The notes: generated by a model not told the origin, from the sequence alone. A DNA stretch of 64,000 nucleotides from Comamonas terrae (GCF_001544075.1 NZ_BCNT01000004.1:398945-462944); one strand, 5' to 3'. Counted from the stretch's first letter, positions 46,038 to 54,595 are shown. Numbers and translations are program-made.

Positions 46038-47165
46038 TTGACTAGCTCAGACCAATTACCTCGATGCCCGGTGCAGGCGCGCGACGGCGCGCAGTGGGCG
46101 GTACCGCAAGGCCGCTGGAGCGCCGCCGAGCTGGGGGAGCGCGAGATCTGGCGCAGACTGCGCGCGCAGCTGGCGGCGGTGCCTGCCGGTGCCGGCTGGG
46201 ACCTGCAGGGCCTGCAGAGGCTGGACCATGTGGGTGCCCAGCTGCTGTGGGAGCACTGGGGCCGGCGCTGGCCCGCGCAGCTGCAGGCACAGCCGGCCCA
46301 GCGCGCCATGCTGGAGCGGGTGGCGCGCTTCAGCGACGTGCCGGCGCCCCGGCCCGAGCCGGCGGGCCTGGCAACGCAGATCGATGCCCTGGGCTGCCTG
46401 GTGATCAATGCCTGCAGGCATTTCCGCAGCCTGATCGAGCTCATCGGTCAGCTGCTGCTCGATACCGTCCGGCTGGCGTGCAATCCGCGCCGCGGGCCCT
46501 GGCGCGACATCTCGGGCCATCTGTATGCCACGGGGGCGACGGCGCTGCCGATCACGGCACTGGTGGGCTTTCTGATCGGCGTGGTGCTGGCCTACCTGAT
46601 GGCGCTGCAGCTGCGCCAGTTCGGTGCCGAATCCTTCATCGTCAACATCCTGGGCATCTCGCTGATCCGCGAGCTCGGGCCGCTGCTGGGCGCGATCCTG
46701 GTGGCAGGCCGCAGCGGCTCGGCCATCACGGCCCAGATCGGCGTGATGCGCGTGACCGAGGAGCTGGATGCCATGCAGGTCATGGGTATTTCCAAAGGCT
46801 TCCGGCTGGTGCTGCCGCGGGCCCTGGCGCTGGCCGTGTCCATGCCGCTGGTGGCGCTGTGGACCACGCTGGCCGCGCTGGCCGGCGGCATGCTGGCCGC
46901 CGACCTGACCATGGGCATCACGCCGTCCTATTTCGCCCAGAGCCTGCCGTCCGCCGTCAACGTGGCGAACCTGGGCCTGGCCATGGGCAAGTCCATGGTG
47001 TTCGGCGTGATGATCGCGCTGATCGGCTGCCACTGGGGCCTGCAGGTGGAGCCCAATACCCAGAGCCTGGGGCAGGGCACGACGGCATCGGTGGTGTCGT
47101 CCATCACCATGGTCATCATCGTGGATGCGATCTTCGCCATCCTGTTCAGGAATGTGGGGTTTTAA
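46038..47165 (+). CDS. mlaE: MlaE-type lipid ABC permease with N-terminal STAS-like domain
   Basis: 375 aa. The first 120 residues form a soluble domain (WAVPQGRWSAAEL, GWDLQGLQRLDHVGAQLLWEHWG) resembling the STAS fold of MlaB, fused to the MlaE permease. The permease has GFLIGVVLAYLMALQLRQFGAESFIVNILGISLIRELGPLLGAILVAGRSGSAITAQIGVMRVTEE-type segments, five to six helices. TTG 46038 is the probable start, as AAGGAA lies 8 bp upstream; there is no in-frame ATG. Such fused permeases pair with MlaF and MlaD to move phospholipids between membranes. Confidence 0.88.
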   Translation: MTSSDQLPRCPVQARDGAQWAVPQGRWSAAELGEREIWRRLRAQLAAVPAGAGWDLQGLQRLDHVGAQLLWEHWGRRWPAQLQAQPAQRAMLERVARFSDVPAPRPEPAGLATQIDALGCLVINACRHFRSLIELIGQLLLDTVRLACNPRRGPWRDISGHLYATGATALPITALVGFLIGVVLAYLMALQLRQFGAESFIVNILGISLIRELGPLLGAILVAGRSGSAITAQIGVMRVTEELDAMQVMGISKGFRLVLPRALALAVSMPLVALWTTLAALAGGMLAADLTMGITPSYFAQSLPSAVNVANLGLAMGKSMVFGVMIALIGCHWGLQVEPNTQSLGQGTTASVVSSITMVIIVDAIFAILFRNVGF

Positions 47166-47170
47166 AAATG

Positions 47171-47276
47171 ACATACCCCCTGAGCAGCTTCGCTGCTCCC
47201 CCCTGGAAGGGGGACGACACCTTCGCTGCGGGGCGGCCCTTGCTCGGTGTCCCTGGCATGGGGCGCGCCAGTTTTG
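47171..47276. repeat. Long GC-rich intergenic repeat, copy B, inside the mla operon
   Basis: Same blocks as copy A at 12390-12488: CCCCCTGAGC, GAAGGGGGACGAC, GGGCGGCCCTTGCTCG, GCGCGCCAGTTTT. It fills nearly all of the 123 bp between mlaE and mlaF, and the GGAGGG ribosome site of mlaF sits at its right edge. Confidence 0.8.
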
Positions 47277-47288
47277 GAGGGCTCGCGA

Positions 47289-48149
47289 ATGGCTGAGGTG
47301 ATGCAAAACCGCCGGATCGACGGTGCTGTCGGTGGCTACGAGCCGCCGCAGGATGCGCGGCCGCTGGTGCAGGTCACGGACCTGTGGACGGAGTTCGGCT
47401 CGGGCGAGTCGCGCTTTGCCGTGCACCAGGATCTGAACCTGGATGTGTACCCGGGCGAGATCCTGACGCTGGTCGGCGGCTCGGGCACGGGCAAGACCGT
47501 GCTGCTGCGCCAGATCCTCGGGCTGCTGACGCCTTCCCGCGGCACGGTCACCATCGGCGGCCGTCCCTCGCACGAGGTCATCAACGGCGAGCGGGCGGCA
47601 AGCCAGGTGGGCATGCTGTTCCAGCAGGGGGCGCTGTATTCGGCCTTCAACGTGCTGGACAACATCGCGTTCGCGCTGCGCGAGCAAGGGACGCTGCCCG
47701 ATTCCGTGGTGCGTGACGCGGCCATGGTCAAGCTGCAGATGGTGGGCCTCAAGCCCGAGCATGCGATGCGCATGCCGGCCGATCTGTCGGGCGGCATGAT
47801 CAAGCGCGTGGCGCTGGCGCGCGCCCTCATCATGGATCCGCCGCTGCTGCTGCTGGACGAGCCCACGGCCGGGCTGGATCCCAAGGGCTCGGACGAGTTC
47901 TGCGATCTGCTGCGCGAAGTCCATGGCGAACTCGGCCTGACCGTCATCATGGTCACCCACGATCTGGACACCCTGTTCGCCCTGTCCACGCGCGTGGCCG
48001 TGCTGGCCGAGAAGAAGGTGCTGGTGACCGGCGCGCCGCGCGATGTCGCCGGGGTCCAGCACCCGTTCATCGAACACTTTTTCCAGGGAGAGCGTGGCCG
48101 CAGAGCCATGACCCCGGTGCAAGGCGGCGCGGCCGCGGAGGAAAGCTGA
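47289..48149 (+). CDS. mlaF: MlaF-type ABC ATPase
   Basis: 286-aa ATPase of the MCE/Mla lipid transporter. Walker A is VGGSGTGKTVLL, Q-loop MLFQQGALYSAFNV, signature LSGGMIKRVALARAL, Walker B LLLLDEPTAGLDP and switch MVTHDLDT. The QQGALYSAFNV Q-loop and the C-terminal FFQGERGRRA are typical of MlaF. ATG 47289 follows GGAGGG. The stop overlaps the mlaD start (TGATG). Confidence 0.93.
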   Translation: MAEVMQNRRIDGAVGGYEPPQDARPLVQVTDLWTEFGSGESRFAVHQDLNLDVYPGEILTLVGGSGTGKTVLLRQILGLLTPSRGTVTIGGRPSHEVINGERAASQVGMLFQQGALYSAFNVLDNIAFALREQGTLPDSVVRDAAMVKLQMVGLKPEHAMRMPADLSGGMIKRVALARALIMDPPLLLLDEPTAGLDPKGSDEFCDLLREVHGELGLTVIMVTHDLDTLFALSTRVAVLAEKKVLVTGAPRDVAGVQHPFIEHFFQGERGRRAMTPVQGGAAAEES

Positions 48150-49099
48150 TGGAAAACAAGTCCCATGCCATGGCGGCCGGCATTTTCGTGCTGGTGGTGG
48201 CAGCGCTGCTGGCCGGCCTGGCGGTCTGGCTGACGCGCGACAACCGCCAGTACCAACTCTATGAAATGTCCACCAAGGACGGCGTCAGCGGCCTGCAGCC
48301 CCAGGCCACCGTGCGCTACAAGGGCGTTCCCGTGGGCAAGGTGGTGCGCATCGGCTTCGATCCGCAGCTGCCGGGCAATGTGCTGATCCGCATCGCCGTG
48401 GGCGAGGACACGCCCGTCACGCCCGCCACCTATGCCATGCTCGGTTACCAGGGCGTGACGGGCCTGGCGCATATCCAGCTCGACGACGACAGCAAGCCCC
48501 AGGAAGTGCCCAAGCCCGGCCCCAGCGGCCTGCCGCGCCTGCCGATGAAGTCCTCGCCGCTCAACATCCTGGCCGACCAGGGGCCGGTGCTGCTCGAGCG
48601 CGTGGACGAGATTTCGCGCCGCATCGTGACCATGCTCGACGACGACAACCAGCGCCGGGTGAGTCAGGCGCTGGACAACATCGGCGCCGCCGCCGCCGGC
48701 GTGCAGCAGCTGTCGGCCTCGCTGGACAAGACGGCCAGGCAGCTGCCCCAGCTGGCCACGGACGCGCAGCAGACGATGCAGGCGCTGACCAAGGCCGGCA
48801 ACGCCGCCAGCGGGGCCGCCAGCGAGCTGCAGACGACCGTGCGCCAGGTCAATGCGCCCGGCGGTCCGCTGGCCAGCATCTCGCAAGGCACCCAGGCGCT
48901 GGCCGCGGCGGCCGAATCGCTGGGCCGCAGCACCGTGCCGCGCGCGAACCGCGCGGCCGACGATGTTTCGCGCGCAGCCCGCCAGATGGGCAGCGCCGCC
49001 AGCCGCTTCAGCGACAACCCGCAGGCCGTGATCTACGGCCCGGGCGCCGGCATGCCCGGCCCCGGGGAGCCCGGCTTTGTGGCACCCGGCGCCCGCTAA
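48149..49099 (+). CDS. mlaD: MlaD/PqiB-type MCE-domain lipid-transfer protein
   Basis: 316-aa protein. One N-terminal helix (about 8-28) is followed by one MCE domain (about 38-115: GVSGLQPQATVRYKGVPVGKVVRIGF) and a long helical, Ala/Gln-rich region (about 155-290) ending in a Pro/Gly tail. The single MCE domain and long helix suit a hexameric periplasmic tunnel or shaft. Overlaps mlaF by 1 bp. Confidence 0.9.
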   Translation: MENKSHAMAAGIFVLVVAALLAGLAVWLTRDNRQYQLYEMSTKDGVSGLQPQATVRYKGVPVGKVVRIGFDPQLPGNVLIRIAVGEDTPVTPATYAMLGYQGVTGLAHIQLDDDSKPQEVPKPGPSGLPRLPMKSSPLNILADQGPVLLERVDEISRRIVTMLDDDNQRRVSQALDNIGAAAAGVQQLSASLDKTARQLPQLATDAQQTMQALTKAGNAASGAASELQTTVRQVNAPGGPLASISQGTQALAAAAESLGRSTVPRANRAADDVSRAARQMGSAASRFSDNPQAVIYGPGAGMPGPGEPGFVAPGAR

Positions 49100-49123
49100 C
49101 CCATACCGACAAGAGGAATACGC

Positions 49124-49819
49124 ATGGTGATGCAACGCACACGCTTGAACGCCGGGGCGGCGTCCCGGAATGCCGGCGTCCGGGGGGCGGCCCGTCCCCT
49201 GGCGCTGGCGGCCCTGCTGCTGGCGCTGGCCGGATGCTCGGCCTTGCCGAGCCCGCCGGCCCAGTCCACGCGCTACGACCTGGGCCTGGTGGAGGCCGCG
49301 CCGGTTTCCCAGGCCGCGGTGCAGCTGCCCCCGCTGGTGCTAGCCGATGTGCAGTCGCCGGGCCTGCCCGAAGGGCTGTCGTCCATGTACTACCGGCTGG
49401 CCTATGCCAACGGCCAGGAGCTGCGCCCGTACCAGCATGCACGCTGGAGCCAGCCTCCGGCCCAGCTGGTGCAGCAGCGGCTGCGCGCGCGCCTGGGGGG
49501 GCAGCGGGCCCTGCTGGGCAGCCAGGACAGCGTCAGCCTGCCCAGCCAGAACCTGCCCGTGGCCACGTTGCGGGTCGATGTGGAGGAGTTCAGCCAGGTT
49601 TTCGACTCGGCCACTTCCAGCAGGGGCGTGGTGCAGCTGCGGGCCAGCCTCATCGGCGCGCAGACGCGGATCGGCAACATCCTGCTGGGGCAGCAGGTCT
49701 TCACGGCCCAGGTGCCGGCCGGCACGGCCGACGCTGCGGGCGGCGCCCGGGCCCTGGCAGCCGCCACTGACGATGCGCTGGCGCAGATGAACCGCTGGCT
49801 GCAGGGGCTGGGCCATTGA
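49124..49819 (+). CDS. PqiC-like outer-membrane lipoprotein of the MCE system
   Basis: 231-aa lipoprotein with lipobox LALAGC (Cys at about 38). The later pattern SSMYYRLAYANGQELRPYQHARWSQPPAQLVQQRLRARL and LRVDVEEFSQVFDS matches the ABC-type transport auxiliary lipoprotein (PqiC) family. As last gene of mlaEFD it probably supplies the outer-membrane end of the lipid bridge. Start ATG 49124 with AAGAGGA upstream. Confidence 0.85.
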   Translation: MVMQRTRLNAGAASRNAGVRGAARPLALAALLLALAGCSALPSPPAQSTRYDLGLVEAAPVSQAAVQLPPLVLADVQSPGLPEGLSSMYYRLAYANGQELRPYQHARWSQPPAQLVQQRLRARLGGQRALLGSQDSVSLPSQNLPVATLRVDVEEFSQVFDSATSSRGVVQLRASLIGAQTRIGNILLGQQVFTAQVPAGTADAAGGARALAAATDDALAQMNRWLQGLGH

Positions 49820-49909
49820 TGGGCTGCCTGCGATGGGCCGGGCGTGAGCCGTTTGGCAGGAATTTTTGCGGCACGCGGCAGTTTTTCCAAAACCGGGCGC
49901 AGATGGCGC

Positions 49910-49915
49910 TATAAT
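49910..49915 (+). promoter_or_regulatory. -10 element of the tRNA-Pro gene
   Basis: A perfect TATAAT nine bases before the first tRNA base. No good -35 is visible at the normal distance. Confidence 0.7.
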
Positions 49916-49924
49916 CGATGGCTT

Positions 49925-50001
49925 CGGCGTGTAGCGCAGCCTGGTAGCGCACTTGCATGGGGTGCAAGGGGTCGCGAGTTCGAATCCCGCCACGCCGACC
50001 A
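49925..50001 (+). tRNA. tRNA-Pro (anticodon GGG)
   Basis: 77 nt with encoded CCA. The acceptor stem CGGCGTG pairs with CACGCCG. The anticodon stem CTTGC/GCAAG encloses loop ATGGGGT, giving anticodon GGG. The T arm has the normal GAGTTCGAATC. The C1-G72 pair is typical of tRNA-Pro in bacteria. Confidence 0.97.
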
Positions 50002-50007
50002 CACAAC

Positions 50008-50039
50008 AAGCCTTCTGACATCTGTCAGAAGGCTTTTTT
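50008..50039 (+). terminator. Terminator of tRNA-Pro
   Basis: Arms GCCTTCTGACA (50010-50020) and TGTCAGAAGGC (50023-50033) followed by T6. Confidence 0.92.
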
Positions 50040-50127
50040 GTTTTGCCATTCGCTGACCTGCATCAAGCGGCTTCCCGCGCCGGTTTCCTAAGCTGCGGTT
50101 TCTTGAAGTCACCGCAAAGGAAGCACT

Positions 50128-50634
50128 ATGGCAAGCCTGCAATGGACCCCCGCCCTGGTTCTGGACCTCCCGGCCATGGATGCCGTGCACGAGGAGTTCG
50201 TGGCCCTGCTGGCCCGAGTGGAGGAGGCGGCAGACGACCGGCTGTGTGCCCTCTGGGAGGAGCTGATCGCGCATACCCAGCAGCATTTCGACCAGGAAGA
50301 CCGCTGGATGCAGGCCACGCGCTTTGCCACCGGCAACTGCCACAGCCAGCAGCACAAGGTGGTGCTGGCTGTCATGCGCGAAGGCGCGGCCAGGGGGGCG
50401 CAGGGCGATCTGGCCACCATCCGCGGCATGGCGGCCGAGCTCGGGCCCTGGTTCAGCCACCACGCGCAGAACATGGACGCGGCCCTGGCCCTGCACCTGC
50501 GGCGCGTGGGCTTCGATCCCCTCACGGGCCGGCTGCTCGCACCGCAGGAGCTGCCGGAGCAACTGATCACCGGCTGCGGTGGCGCCTGCGGCGGCCGCGC
50601 CGACCAGGCCGGGCCGGCGCAGCTGGCTGCCTGA
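50128..50634 (+). CDS. Bacteriohemerythrin
   Basis: 168-aa four-helix di-iron O2-binding protein. The metal-ligand pattern is AVHEEF (first His), HTQQHFDQEDRWM (His, Glu), NCHSQQHKV (His pair) and WFSHHAQNMD (final His and Asp). It extends the usual 135 residues with a tail containing GCGGACGG, whose two cysteines are an oddity. Such proteins carry or sense oxygen. AAGGAAG precedes the ATG. Confidence 0.88.
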   Translation: MASLQWTPALVLDLPAMDAVHEEFVALLARVEEAADDRLCALWEELIAHTQQHFDQEDRWMQATRFATGNCHSQQHKVVLAVMREGAARGAQGDLATIRGMAAELGPWFSHHAQNMDAALALHLRRVGFDPLTGRLLAPQELPEQLITGCGGACGGRADQAGPAQLAA

Positions 50635-50646
50635 CGGCCCGGGGGC

Positions 50647-51294
50647 TCAGGGGTAGATCGCGGGCGATGCCAGGATGGGGAAGATCTTGATCAGCCCGCC
50701 CGTCATCACCTCGATGGCCAGGGCGGCCAGGATCAGGCCCATGAGGCGCGTCATCACGTTGATGCCGGTCTTGCCCAGCGCACGCGCAATCGGATCGGCC
50801 AGCGAAAAGCACACCATGATGGCAATGGCCACGACCACGCCGTAGCCCAGCAGGGCCACATGCTGCCAGATGGTGCGCGCCTGGTCCGCATAGATCACCA
50901 CGGTGGACATGGCGGCCGGCCCGGTCAGCAGCGGAATGGTCAGCGGCACCACGGCGATGCTGTTGCCCTCGGCCGCCTTTTCGGCACCGGCCTGCAGCGT
51001 GGGATTGGTCTGCCGCTCCTCGGCGGGGCGCGCGCTCAGCATGTTCATGGCGCTGATCAGCAGCAGCAGGCCGCCGCCGACCTGGAAGCTCTGCAGCGAG
51101 ATGTTGAAGAACTGCAGGATCTGCAGGCCCAGCAGCGCGCAGACGGCAATCACGCAGAACGCGGCCAGGGCGGCCGTGCGCACGGTCTGGCGCCGCTGCT
51201 GGTGGCTGAAGCCTTCGGTGTAGTGGATGAAGAACGGGACGATGGCCAGCGGGTTGATGATGGCGACCAGGGTGATCAGCGGCTTGAGATCCAT
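50647..51294 (-). CDS. MarC-family membrane protein
   Basis: 215 aa with six helices. LKPLITLVAIINPLAIVPFFIHYT is the typical MarC start, and SIAVVPLTIPLLTGPAAMSTVVIY and KTGINVMTRLMGLILAALAIEVMTGGL the conserved repeats. Function of the family is unsettled; the old link to antibiotic resistance is not supported. Its start overlaps the SDR stop by 1 bp, so they are one operon. Confidence 0.9.
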   Translation of the reverse strand: MDLKPLITLVAIINPLAIVPFFIHYTEGFSHQQRRQTVRTAALAAFCVIAVCALLGLQILQFFNISLQSFQVGGGLLLLISAMNMLSARPAEERQTNPTLQAGAEKAAEGNSIAVVPLTIPLLTGPAAMSTVVIYADQARTIWQHVALLGYGVVVAIAIMVCFSLADPIARALGKTGINVMTRLMGLILAALAIEVMTGGLIKIFPILASPAIYP

Positions 51295-52046
51295 TACAGA
51301 TTGCCTCCGGAAATCTCGATCAGACTGCCCGTGGTGTAGTGCGAGCCGTCGGACATCAGCCAGACGATGGCATCGGCCACCTCCTCTGGCGTGCCGCCGC
51401 GCTGCATGGGCACGTTGGGTGCCAGGCGCTGCACGCGGTCGGGCTGACCGCCGCTGGCATGGATGTCGGTGTCTATGAGCCCCGGGCGCACGGCGTTGAC
51501 GCGAATACCCTCGGCCGCGACTTCCTTGGCCAGGCCCAGCGTCATCACGTCCATGGCGCCCTTGGCCGCCGCGTAGTCCACATACTGGCGCGGCGCACCC
51601 AGCCGGGAGGCAATGCTGGAGACGTTGACGATGGCTCCGCCGCGCCCGCCGCGGGCCGTGCTCATGCGCAGCACGGCTTCGCGCGCGCAGAGAAACGGGC
51701 CTATGGCATTGATGCGGAACATGCGTTCCAGCCTTTGCAGGCTGTATTCGGCCACCGTCTGGCCGGTGTCCACCACGCCGGCGTTGTTGACGAGCGCATC
51801 TAGGCGGCCGAAGTGCCGGTCCGCGGCTGCGAACAGCTGCAGGATCTGAGCCTCGTCGCCCACATCCGCCTGCACGGCCAGGCATTGCGCGCCCAGGGCC
51901 TGGACCTGCTGCACCACGGCCTGGGCGGCGCTGCCCTGCCGGGCGTAGCTGATGACCAGATCCCAGCCCCTGGCGGCCGCCAGCAGGGCCGTGGCGGCGC
52001 CTATGCCGCGGCTGCCTCCCGTGATGAGGGCTACTTTGCGCTCCAT
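51294..52046 (-). CDS. Short-chain dehydrogenase/reductase
   Basis: 250-aa classical SDR. The cofactor motif is TGGSRGIG at 9-16, NNAG at 87-90, catalytic Ser S144 and YxxxK at Y158-K162, and the PG motif in VRPGLIDTDIHAS. Close in layout to YgfF/glucose dehydrogenase-like SDRs; NADPH use is suggested by the basic SYARQGS after the second strand. Substrate not known. First gene of an SDR-marC operon. Confidence 0.9.
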   Translation of the reverse strand: MERKVALITGGSRGIGAATALLAAARGWDLVISYARQGSAAQAVVQQVQALGAQCLAVQADVGDEAQILQLFAAADRHFGRLDALVNNAGVVDTGQTVAEYSLQRLERMFRINAIGPFLCAREAVLRMSTARGGRGGAIVNVSSIASRLGAPRQYVDYAAAKGAMDVMTLGLAKEVAAEGIRVNAVRPGLIDTDIHASGGQPDRVQRLAPNVPMQRGGTPEEVADAIVWLMSDGSHYTTGSLIEISGGNL

Positions 52047-52173
52047 GGACTCTCCTGTGAAAAAATGGCCGGATCGCCTACCCCGGCGGCTCCTGCACTA
52101 TGACAGCATTGCGCTGGCTGCAGATTCCGGCCGGGCGGGCTGCAGTCTTTGTACAACGGAAAGGAGCTGGGCA

Positions 52174-52866
52174 ATGGGTAGCTATGTAGAACTGACGGCC
52201 GTGGATGGCGTGAAGACTTCCGCCTGGGTGGTCATGCCCGAAGGCAAGCCGCGCGGCGCTCTCGTGGTGCTGCAGGAGATCTTCGGCGTCAACGACCATA
52301 TCCGTTCGGTGGCCGAGCGCTACGCGGCCCAGGGCTATGTGGCTGTCGCGCCCGCGATGTTCGACCGCATCCGCCCCGGCGTGGAGCTGGACTATGGCGA
52401 AGCGGACATGAAGGAGGGCATGGCGCTGAAGATGGCGGTGGAAAAACTGCATCCGCCGGGCGCGCAGGTCGACATTGAGGCCGCCGTGGCCTATGCGGCC
52501 GAGCAGGTACCCGGGGGCAAGGTCGGCATCGTGGGCTTTTGCTGGGGCGGGCTGTGGAGCTGGCGCTCGGCCTGCGAGCTGCCCGGCCTGTCGGCGGCCG
52601 TGTGCTACTACGGCGGCGGCATGACCACGGAGATCGAGGCCTGCCGCCAGGCCTGGTGCCCGGTGATGGCGCACTTCGGCCGCAGGGACCGGCATATCAC
52701 TGTGGAGTCGGTGGAGGCCTTCCAGAAGGCCCAGCCCAAGGCCCAGGTCTTTCTCTACGACGCCGACCATGGCTTCAACTGCGACCAGCGGCCGGCTTAC
52801 GACGAGGCGGTGGCCCATCTGGCCGGCGAGCGCACGCTGGCCTTTTTTGCCGAGCATCTGGGCTGA
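52174..52866 (+). CDS. Dienelactone-hydrolase-family protein
   Basis: 230-aa alpha/beta hydrolase with a Cys nucleophile, C123 in GFCWGG, acid in GRRDRHI and His in YDADHGFNCD, the dienelactone hydrolase triad. The early Glu in LQEIFGVN is also conserved. True dienelactone hydrolases act in chlorocatechol breakdown, but no such genes are nearby, so the role may be general. ATG 52174 follows AAAGGAG. Confidence 0.9.
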   Translation: MGSYVELTAVDGVKTSAWVVMPEGKPRGALVVLQEIFGVNDHIRSVAERYAAQGYVAVAPAMFDRIRPGVELDYGEADMKEGMALKMAVEKLHPPGAQVDIEAAVAYAAEQVPGGKVGIVGFCWGGLWSWRSACELPGLSAAVCYYGGGMTTEIEACRQAWCPVMAHFGRRDRHITVESVEAFQKAQPKAQVFLYDADHGFNCDQRPAYDEAVAHLAGERTLAFFAEHLG

Positions 52867-52890
52867 AGCCTGGCTGGGCGGGAGCTTGCC

Positions 52891-53313
52891 ATGGCAGCGG
52901 ACAAGTCTGTGGAAGCCGGGGCCTCGGGCTCCGAAGAGGTGGAGCGGCGCATTGCCGCGCTGGGCGGCTGGCGCGCCGTGGCGCTGCAGCGCATGCGGGC
53001 GCTGATCAAGGAGGTCGAGCCCGGCGTCGTCGAGGAGTGCAAGTGGCGCGGCACGCCCGTGTGGTCCTGCGAGGGCATGCTGTGCACGGGCGAGTCCTAC
53101 CGCGACAAGGTCAAGCTCACCTTCCAGCGCGGCGCCGCGCTGGCCGACCCGCACAGGCTGTTCAATGCCAGCCTGGAAGGCAACATGCGCCGGGCCATCG
53201 ACATCTTCGAGGGCCAGCCGGTCGACGAACAGGCCTTCAGGGCCCTGGTGCGCGAAGCCATCGACCTCAACCGCCGCCTGAAGCGGGCCAAGGCCGCCAG
53301 GCCCGGACGCTGA
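52891..53313 (+). CDS. DUF1801/YdhG-like protein
   Basis: 140-aa soluble protein. LQRMRALIKEVEPGVVEECKWRGTPVWSCEGMLCTGESYRDKVKLTFQRGA is the core of the DUF1801 fold, a small alpha/beta family of unknown function. 24 bp after the dienelactone hydrolase gene and likely in the same transcript, which ends at the strong hairpin that follows. Confidence 0.85.
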   Translation: MAADKSVEAGASGSEEVERRIAALGGWRAVALQRMRALIKEVEPGVVEECKWRGTPVWSCEGMLCTGESYRDKVKLTFQRGAALADPHRLFNASLEGNMRRAIDIFEGQPVDEQAFRALVREAIDLNRRLKRAKAARPGR

Positions 53314-53330
53314 TCCTGTGGATTGAAAAC

Positions 53331-53373
53331 GATAGCGGCTGGCGCCGGCAGGGCAGGCGCCAGCCGCTGTTTT
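53331..53373 (+). terminator. Strong terminator built on a short-repeat core
   Basis: Thirteen-base perfect arms, AGCGGCTGGCGCC (53334-53346) and GGCGCCAGCCGCT (53356-53368), then TTTT. It begins GATAGC, the first bases of the short repeat. It overlaps the stop codon of the convergent CorA-like gene by two bases. Confidence 0.88.
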
Positions 53374-54595
53374 ATTTCTGCTCTTCGCTTTCCAGGTAGC
53401 GCCGGCGCCAGAAGTAGGCGACCAGCACCACGGTGATCACGGCCATGGACACCAGGGCCCAGATGAAGCCGTCCTTCTTGTGCACGAACGGGATGAACTC
53501 GAAGTTCATGCCGAAAATGCCGGCAATCAGGTTCAGCGGCAGGAAGATGGCCGTCACCGTGGTCAGCGTGCGCATGATGTCGTTGGCCCGGTTGCTCTGG
53601 GCCGAGAAATGCATCTGCACCGCGGTCTCGGCGCTCTGCTCCATGCGGCGGATATGGTGGATGACGCGCTCGATGTGCTCCAGCACGTCGCGCGAGCGCA
53701 CGGTGAGCAGCTCGCGCTCGCGCTGGCGCGCCGGCGTGGATTCGGGCGGCCAGCCTTCCAGCGCCTCGGTCCAGTCCTGGATGGAGGCGCGCTGGTCCTC
53801 GCAGATTTCGTCGAGCTGGTGCAGGGTCAGGCGCACGTCGAGCACGCTGGCCCAGTTGGTGAAGCGGCCGTTGGGGTTGAGCAGCGCCATCTGCCAGTGG
53901 TCGATCTGGCGCGTGAGCGAACGGCGCAGGTCCAGGTAGCCGTCGACCATGGCATTGACCATGCGCAGCATCAGGTCGGCCGGTTCGGCGGGCAGCTTGG
54001 CCGAGACCGGGCGGGAGTCCGAGGCCGGCGGGCTGGTCTGCAGCTTCTGCCAGTAGCTGTTGCGCAGCAGGCATTCCTCGGGGTGCACGGACAGCAGCAA
54101 CTGGTCGTAGAGGGCAAAGCCCACCGGCAGGGTTTCGACGCGCTGCAGCACCGGGCTCCTGCTGTCGGCGACGATGTGCGCGGGACGGTGGGAGGCCTGG
54201 GCGGCGGACCTTGCCGCCACCGGCGCAGGCGTGCTGGCGGGCTGGGCAGTGGCTGCGGGCCCGGCCGGAGGGGGCTGCGAGGCAGCCGGCGAACCTGCCG
54301 GCGCGGCGGAGGGCAACGGCGGCAGGTGGGTGTCGGCCAGGCGGCGGAACACCAGCACGTCATAGGCGGAGGTGTAGTCGTAGTTGGACGGCAGCTGCGG
54401 GTTGAGCAGGTCCGAGACGTGCAGGTCCACCAGCGGATAGCCGCAGACGCTGCCCAGCATGGCCTGGATCTGCGGCAGCTGGGTTTCCAGTTCCGCGCGC
54501 GTGCACGACACCCAGTAGAAGCCGGTCAGCGGCGGCTGGGTGGGCAGGGCCTCCTGGGGCTGGGCATACAGCGTGGAAATATGCAGCACACGCAT
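53372..54595 (-). CDS. CorA-like divalent-cation transporter with Pro-rich insert
   Basis: 407 aa. The CorA signature GMN is at 362-364 and two helices end the protein (about 340-360 and 373-395). The N-terminal cytoplasmic domain is split by an Ala/Pro-rich low-complexity linker at about 92-137, unusual for CorA. The long helix (ERVIHHIRRMEQSAETAVQMHFSAQSNRANDIMRTLTTVTAIFLPL) is standard. Substrate is probably Mg2+ or Zn2+; the ZntB/CorA distinction is not possible by eye. ATG 54595 is preferred over the TTG at 54601. Confidence 0.85.
   Translation of the reverse strand: MRVLHISTLYAQPQEALPTQPPLTGFYWVSCTRAELETQLPQIQAMLGSVCGYPLVDLHVSDLLNPQLPSNYDYTSAYDVLVFRRLADTHLPPLPSAAPAGSPAASQPPPAGPAATAQPASTPAPVAARSAAQASHRPAHIVADSRSPVLQRVETLPVGFALYDQLLLSVHPEECLLRNSYWQKLQTSPPASDSRPVSAKLPAEPADLMLRMVNAMVDGYLDLRRSLTRQIDHWQMALLNPNGRFTNWASVLDVRLTLHQLDEICEDQRASIQDWTEALEGWPPESTPARQRERELLTVRSRDVLEHIERVIHHIRRMEQSAETAVQMHFSAQSNRANDIMRTLTTVTAIFLPLNLIAGIFGMNFEFIPFVHKKDGFIWALVSMAVITVVLVAYFWRRRYLESEEQK

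Noticed and set aside
49925..50634. tRNA-Pro as an attachment site for an integrated element
   Set aside because: The tRNA is followed by its own terminator and a hemerythrin gene; no integrase or repeated tRNA end was seen.
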